From NCBI GenBank assembly GCA_903921605.1, contig CAIXQV010000498.1, positions 1-10,590 of the forward strand: a DNA stretch of 10,590 nt, read 5' to 3'. Shown piece by piece: positions 6,998-10,590 of this stretch. The number at the start of each line of letters is the position of its first letter. Position 1 is the stretch's first letter. The position numbers and the translations under genes were made by a program. The stretch is from an uncultured Planctomycetaceae bacterium (GTDB taxonomy: Bacteria; Planctomycetota; Planctomycetia; Planctomycetales; Planctomycetaceae). Below the pieces are notes generated by a model. That model ran no database searches, was not told where the DNA came from, and worked only from the letters and a program-made list of their open reading frames with translations.

Positions 6998-8670
6998 TAA
7001 TTGAACTCCCCTTCATTCTGAGGCGCCAATACTATCATCCGTTCTTCATGATTTCGCGAAGGCTGTGAATGTCGGCGTCCGTTGAGCAAAACACCCAGCC
7101 ATATATTTCGAACGAGGAAGTGATAGCTGAGCAACAGCATGCTGGTCGTGGCGACGAAGACGATGATAACCTTGATGCCGGACAGTAGTGGAAGATCACG
7201 CACGACATACTGGATGTAAATGATCAGTGGGATGTGTGCCAGGTAAAGCCAGTATGCGGAATCTGAAAGGTATCGCAGCCAGGAACTGTGGGCCTGAAAG
7301 TGTCGATGAAAAAGGCCGATCATTCCAAACGACATCATCCAAGCGTAACTGACCTGAACAATCGACGATGCAATTCTTGCACCTTCCGCAGTCGATCCCT
7401 GAAGACTCAGCCCCAGCGGAAACAGCAGAATCGCAGCAACAGTCAGCATCCACCAGAAACCGCGTCCCACCGCAACATCGCGATCATCTGCGTCGAAGTA
7501 CAGAACCCCAAATCCAAAGAAGAGGGCGTAATACGCAAACACGGCAGGAAACGGCAGAATTCCAACCGACGTATCCGGCCCGAAGGCTCCGGGAGTACGA
7601 GCCATCAAGTACTGTGGTACAGCGGTCAGAGGAACTAGCCACAGGAAACGGCGAGCCGACAAGATCCAGCGTCGTGACACTCCTGGAATTGGCAACACCT
7701 GCAACAACTTTATCAGGAGCGCGAAAATACAGACGTAGCAGCAAAGGAACCAAAGAAACCACAAATGTCCCAAAAGGGGAAAGTGCATCAACAAGTCAAT
7801 AACTGAACCGAAACTGACCGCATCCACCGCATCCACCGCATCCACCGCCTCGACCGGCAGAGATGGGACCTTGCTGCCCTCTCGTTCGCTGATCAAAGCC
7901 GCGATCTTTTCTCTACCGGTTAAAACATCGTTGCGTTCGACCGGCACGTGAAAAAGATTTGCGATGTATGCCGTTGTTCCCCAGTCGACCAAGAGCAAAT
8001 CCTGGGGACGCTGGCCTTCGTTGTTCCTGGCAACCAGGCTCGCATCAGACTTAAGCAATAACTCCGCGATGTTCGCCCGTCCAAAGAAGCAAGCAACGTG
8101 TAGAAGTGTTGCTCCATTCGGATCTCTTAACTGAACATCACCGCCGAGAGCAAGGTATTCTTCGACTGCAGCCTGATTTGCCGTAGCAACATCACCCAGA
8201 ATCCTGATTTCGGAAGCAGGAGTCTGACCAGCATTTTCCGCGTCACCACGATCGGCCGTATCATTCGCAGCTACTGTCGTTGCTTGAGAGCGCACGTAGC
8301 CAGACACAACCCATGTCAACGGAATGATCGTGAATAACGCCAGCAACATGGGAACGAAAATTCGTTTGAAGCGATGCGAAGTCAATTCACGAAGTCCCCG
8401 TTTCCGCCACAGCATCGCTGTGAAGAATCCGCTGACCAAAAAGAACAGCGGCATTCGCCAGCCATGAATAAAAGAAAGCAGGACGCCGTACCATGGACTG
8501 GCGTGAGAATCCTCTACCGGCCAGATGACACCGATTCCCGGAATGAACGACATCATGCCATGCAGCACAATTCCCAGCAGCATCGCGCAGGCTCGTAACG
8601 CATCGAGATCATGTCGGCGTGACGAAGCCGAAGATGATGCTCCGATCAAATCAGCCCCTGTGGTCCTCAT
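6997..8670 (-). CDS. Acyltransferase-3 family membrane protein with an ankyrin module inserted between TM3 and TM4
   Basis: This 557-residue inner-membrane protein has about ten membrane segments and the hallmarks of acyltransferase-3 (PF01757) enzymes, which move acyl groups onto glycans or other envelope molecules: RRHDLDALRA at 18-27, His37 in GIVLHG (the expected essential histidine), WRMPLFFLVSGFF at 71-83, and a C-terminal SYHFLVR at 515-521. Unusually, the loop between TM3 (about 105-124) and TM4 (about 298-323) holds a domain of about 110 residues with ankyrin repeats (GATLLHVACFFGRANIAELLL at 186-206), ending in a helix cap (EKIAALI, 254-260) and a VDA-repeat linker. The basic loop between TM2 and TM3 (WRKRGLRELTSHRFKR) should face the cytoplasm, which puts the ankyrin domain outside. 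Start: ATGA overlap with the upstream gene, with GGAG 5 nt before it. The acylated substrate is unknown; OpgC-like glucan acyltransferases are distant relatives. Confidence 0.88.
   Translation of the reverse strand: MRTTGADLIGASSSASSRRHDLDALRACAMLLGIVLHGMMSFIPGIGVIWPVEDSHASPWYGVLLSFIHGWRMPLFFLVSGFFTAMLWRKRGLRELTSHRFKRIFVPMLLALFTIIPLTWVVSGYVRSQATTVAANDTADRGDAENAGQTPASEIRILGDVATANQAAVEEYLALGGDVQLRDPNGATLLHVACFFGRANIAELLLKSDASLVARNNEGQRPQDLLLVDWGTTAYIANLFHVPVERNDVLTGREKIAALISEREGSKVPSLPVEAVDAVDAVDAVSFGSVIDLLMHFPLLGHLWFLWFLCCYVCIFALLIKLLQVLPIPGVSRRWILSARRFLWLVPLTAVPQYLMARTPGAFGPDTSVGILPFPAVFAYYALFFGFGVLYFDADDRDVAVGRGFWWMLTVAAILLFPLGLSLQGSTAEGARIASSIVQVSYAWMMSFGMIGLFHRHFQAHSSWLRYLSDSAYWLYLAHIPLIIYIQYVVRDLPLLSGIKVIIVFVATTSMLLLSYHFLVRNIWLGVLLNGRRHSQPSRNHEERMIVLAPQNEGEFN
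7006..7013 (-). promoter_or_regulatory. Strong Shine-Dalgarno for the propeller/cytochrome gene
   Basis: On the minus strand AAGGGGAG lies 8 nt before the ATG at 6997, inside the end of the acyltransferase gene. Together with the TAATG stop/start overlap it fixes the start and points to coupled translation. Confidence 0.75.
7817..7852. repeat. 9 bp in-frame tandem repeat encoding Val-Asp-Ala units
   Basis: On the plus strand ACCGCATCC is repeated three times exactly (7817-7843), followed by a degenerate fourth copy (7844-7852, two mismatches). On the coding strand this makes the EAVDAVDAVDAV stretch (residues 274-285) of the acyltransferase, between its ankyrin insert and TM4. The period is a multiple of three, so copy-number changes would alter linker length without breaking the frame. 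Confidence 0.95.
7879..8205 (-). repeat. Ankyrin module inside the acyltransferase (module C)
   Basis: Residues about 156-264 of the acyltransferase contain one partial and two fuller ankyrin repeats. They are followed by a non-ankyrin tail (GQRPQDLLLV to EKIAALI, residues 219-260) resembling the tails of the two modules in the upstream anti-sigma-like protein. Confidence 0.75.
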
Positions 8671-9971
8671 TTTTGCTCCGGCTGATGCTCATGTTTTCGC
8701 AGAATCTCAGCAATCTGCTCCCGGGTGAGACCGACGGCGTCGAGGTCGCAATTCAGCCCCAGAGAACCATACACGTGTTGATAGATGGCTCGCAGATCCG
8801 TGTTCATTTCGATCGACGTTGCCGCCAGTGGAGTCAAACCATGGTTGTTAACCTTGTCCGGATCCGCTCCCGACTGCAGTAGCAGCTCAACGATTTCCTG
8901 TCGGCAGAAGAAGCTTGCCAAGTGGAGTGCGGTATCTCCAGAGTGGTTCTGTGAATCAAGATCCGCATGTGCATGAATCAGGATCCGGGCCGTATCAAGT
9001 TGTCCGAAAATCGCCGCTAGTGTAAGCGGTGTACTTCCACCGAAGTCTTCTCTTATGTTCAGGTCATTACGCGCATTGATATGGTGTTCGATCACCGAGG
9101 TATTACCCGTTATTGCTGCCTGCCAGATGCTTACAGTTGGAACACTGTTAGATCCCTTCGGAACAGCGGTCGTCAGCAAAGCCATGATCTTCGGCCGCTC
9201 AAGCTGAATCCGGGAAAGATCCAGATGCATCCTCAGTTCCTTCTCAACGCTTCGATAGAACGATTCCAGCCCGTCGCTCCATGTCACGGAAACAAGATCC
9301 ATCGCATTAAATCCACGCTGGTTCCGCACGGTAGGATCAGCACCGGCGGCCAACAGTGAACTCACAAGGTCCGTGTATCCCAAAAACGCAGCCATGTGGA
9401 GCGGCACGTTTCCTTCGGCATCCCCCAGCGACACATCCGCTCCCGCTGAAAGCAGTAATTCGACAGCCGCCTGCCGATGAAACAGCGTTGCGATGTGAAG
9501 CGGCGTCAGGCCATTATCGCACCGCGAATCTACGGAAATGTTTTTCTGCAGTTCCTTTCGAATGACAGGAAGATCGCCACGGCCAGCGGCGGCCCAGATA
9601 TTCTGTTCTGTCGAAGGGACGTTCACCGTCACGTGACCAAGCGACGGATAAGCCAACGCGGCTTTGGGAGCAGGATAATTCAGCACCAGCGCACCGAGCA
9701 GAATCGTGGCAACAAATGTCGAGAGACCCGACGCCCACTTCCAGAATTTCGTTGGCAAAGGAAATGACGATGGCGGAAGACTGAGTTCAGATTCTTCACG
9801 CTGCTGCAAAGTCAACTGAACTTCCTGACGCAAATGCGCATCGAGTTCCGCCTGAAGCAGCAACTCACCCTGTAACTTTTCGTTATCGGCGAGGCACGCC
9901 TCCAGTTCCCGCACCTCTTCTTCAGTTGTCAGCCCGAGCAGATACCGTTGTATCAATTCATTTGATGTCAT
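8667..9971 (-). CDS. Single-pass membrane anti-sigma-like protein with two ankyrin modules
   Basis: The 434-residue product starts with a short acidic helical domain (residues 1-50: RYLLGLTTEEEVRELEACL at 9-27) like the N-terminus of planctomycete anti-sigma factors. One membrane segment follows (about 79-98, after basic KFWKW), then a long C-terminal part made of ankyrin repeats. These fall into two blocks, 124-268 and 282-427, each with about three repeats (for example GLTPLHIATLF at 154-164, GDTALHLASFF at 345-355) and a 47-residue tail ending in a helix (KIMALL; QIAEIL). With the N-terminus inside, the ankyrin part lies outside the cytoplasm. The gene begins 2 nt after the sigma factor stop, with GGAGGT 9 nt upstream; a longer form from the ATG at 10007 is less likely. 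Expected role: hold the co-encoded sigma factor at the membrane until an envelope signal arrives. The domain assignment is clear; anti-sigma function is inferred from position and N-terminus. Confidence 0.82.
   Translation of the reverse strand: MTSNELIQRYLLGLTTEEEVRELEACLADNEKLQGELLLQAELDAHLRQEVQLTLQQREESELSLPPSSFPLPTKFWKWASGLSTFVATILLGALVLNYPAPKAALAYPSLGHVTVNVPSTEQNIWAAAGRGDLPVIRKELQKNISVDSRCDNGLTPLHIATLFHRQAAVELLLSAGADVSLGDAEGNVPLHMAAFLGYTDLVSSLLAAGADPTVRNQRGFNAMDLVSVTWSDGLESFYRSVEKELRMHLDLSRIQLERPKIMALLTTAVPKGSNSVPTVSIWQAAITGNTSVIEHHINARNDLNIREDFGGSTPLTLAAIFGQLDTARILIHAHADLDSQNHSGDTALHLASFFCRQEIVELLLQSGADPDKVNNHGLTPLAATSIEMNTDLRAIYQHVYGSLGLNCDLDAVGLTREQIAEILRKHEHQPEQK
8691..9602 (-). repeat. 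Two tandem ankyrin modules (A and B) in the anti-sigma-like protein
   Basis: Module A (9168-9602, residues 124-268) and module B (8691-9128, residues 282-427) have the same plan. Each starts with an IW-x-AA helix, has ankyrin repeats with TPL/PLH/ALH signatures, and then a tail that can be aligned over 47 residues without a gap (from GFNAMDL in A and GLTPLAA in B). This points to an internal duplication. Confidence 0.78.
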
Positions 9972-9973
9972 GT

Positions 9974-10513
9974 TCACTGCACCTCCGCCAGCCTGAGACG
10001 AATGCATTCCGTCAGTTGCTCGCGAAGCCGTGCCAACAACTTATACAGCGCGTTGGGCGACTTCTTTCGACGTTCGGCCAGTTCCACAAGCGAAATGTCA
10101 GCCCGATGGGGAGCCACTAGCAGCTCACTGTGCTCCGCCGGAAACTGACTCAAACACAGATGTAACGCCTTGCCGCGAGCCGTCGCATCTTCCGTCAATC
10201 GGTTCTCGCCACGTTCCGCCAACTTCGCAAGCATCTCGTCACTCAGTAGTGGTCGTTGTGAACGCAGCTTCTCGACCTGTCGCAAACACTTGAACCGCAG
10301 AATCACTCTCGCCCACGGCACGAATCCATCCGCAGACTCCAATTGACCTCGCTTCTGCCACATCGTCACGCTGGCTTCCTGCAACGCCTCATCCACCAGA
10401 TCCCAATCGGGAACAAGTACACGGGCGTAAGCACGGAACGCAGGCTGGTGCTTTACAAGCAGCGATAGAAAAGCAGATTCCGTCAGCTCGAATTGTGGCG
10501 TTTGATCGTTCAT
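9974..10513 (-). CDS. ECF RNA polymerase sigma factor (Rhodopirellula/Verrucomicrobium type)
   Basis: This 179-residue protein has only the two domains of an ECF sigma factor. Region 2 covers about residues 15-82, with DEALQEASVTMWQK (41-54) in the place of the conserved D-D-x-x-Q-E-x-F core-binding helix and FVPWARVILRFKCL (64-77) in the -10-recognition part. Region 4 covers about 115-175, with SLVELAERRKKSPNALYKLL (141-160) as the helix-turn-helix that reads the -35 element. The SDEMLAKLAE linker (91-100) and the SPNALYK...LTECIRLRL end are typical of the planctomycete/verrucomicrobial subgroup. It heads a four-gene operon and is followed after 2 nt by a membrane anti-sigma-like gene, the usual pairing. 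It probably directs transcription of its own operon. Start codon ATG at 10513; only a weak GGA precedes it. Confidence 0.9.
   Translation of the reverse strand: MNDQTPQFELTESAFLSLLVKHQPAFRAYARVLVPDWDLVDEALQEASVTMWQKRGQLESADGFVPWARVILRFKCLRQVEKLRSQRPLLSDEMLAKLAERGENRLTEDATARGKALHLCLSQFPAEHSELLVAPHRADISLVELAERRKKSPNALYKLLARLREQLTECIRLRLAEVQ
9981..9986 (-). promoter_or_regulatory. Shine-Dalgarno that decides the anti-sigma start
   Basis: On the minus strand GGAGGT lies 9 nt before the ATG at 9971, inside the last codons of the sigma factor gene. It supports 9971 over the in-frame ATG at 10007, and gives a TGA-AC-ATG junction fit for translational coupling. Confidence 0.8.
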
Positions 10514-10520
10514 GCAGTTC

Positions 10521-10550
10521 TATATCCGAGCCAACTCTGAAACCTGCCGG
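10521..10550 (-). promoter_or_regulatory. Candidate ECF-type promoter before the sigma factor gene
   Basis: On the minus strand CCGGCAGGTT (10541-10550) and CGGATATA (10521-10528) lie 12 nt apart, and the second ends 7 nt before the ATG. I believe similar paired motifs precede other planctomycete ECF operons, but this is from memory and unchecked. If these are -35 and -10 elements the transcript would be leaderless or nearly so, which would agree with the weak Shine-Dalgarno. Tentative. Confidence 0.35.
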
Positions 10551-10590
10551 ACTTTTTACAAAATAGCAAAACATTCTGATGCTGTCGTGG

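Noticed and set aside
9972..10007. Longer start of the anti-sigma gene at 10007
   Set aside because: The ATG at 9971 has a strong GGAGGT 9 nt upstream and gives the typical N-terminus; the longer form would overlap the sigma gene by 34 nt with 12 extra untypical residues.

Overview
The window looks like chromosomal DNA from a planctomycete or a close PVC relative (inference). The sigma factor resembles the Rhodopirellula/Verrucomicrobium type of ECF sigma factor. It is followed by a short-headed, single-pass anti-sigma-like protein. A large secreted beta-propeller/c-type cytochrome and wide AT/GC-mixed gene-poor gaps with short tandem repeats also fit that group. No rRNA, tRNA, CRISPR array, transposase or phage gene was recognised.

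Layout. Positions 1-770 are gene-poor and hold a perfect 4 x 16 bp tandem repeat. Positions 771-3358 carry three plus-strand genes: a small stand-alone SET-domain protein, a Gfo/Idh/MocA-type oxidoreductase and an aldo/keto reductase. The last two are plausibly co-transcribed and probably act on sugars or polyols. Positions 3359-3748 are intergenic, with a second short tandem repeat (2 x 17 bp), a 14 bp near-palindrome, and what looks like a frameshifted zinc-ribbon gene whose 3' end runs into the tail of the convergent operon.

Positions 3749-10513 are one tightly packed minus-strand operon, read from right to left: ECF sigma factor, membrane anti-sigma-like protein with two ankyrin modules, polytopic acyltransferase with an ankyrin module inserted between TM3 and TM4, and an exported 1082-residue protein. 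That last protein has a YVTN-type beta-propeller, a di-heme cytochrome c peroxidase/MauG-like domain and a C-terminal beta-rich domain. The junctions are 2 nt apart, ATGA (4 nt overlap) and TAATG (1 nt overlap), so the four proteins are very probably made together by coupled translation.

The main candidate for something new is this operon. The ankyrin modules of the anti-sigma protein and of the acyltransferase end in a similar non-ankyrin cap, and both are predicted to lie outside the cytoplasmic membrane. This suggests (inference) that the transmembrane anti-sigma factor, the envelope acyltransferase and the exported di-heme protein form one signalling or assembly unit at the envelope, switched on by the co-encoded sigma factor.
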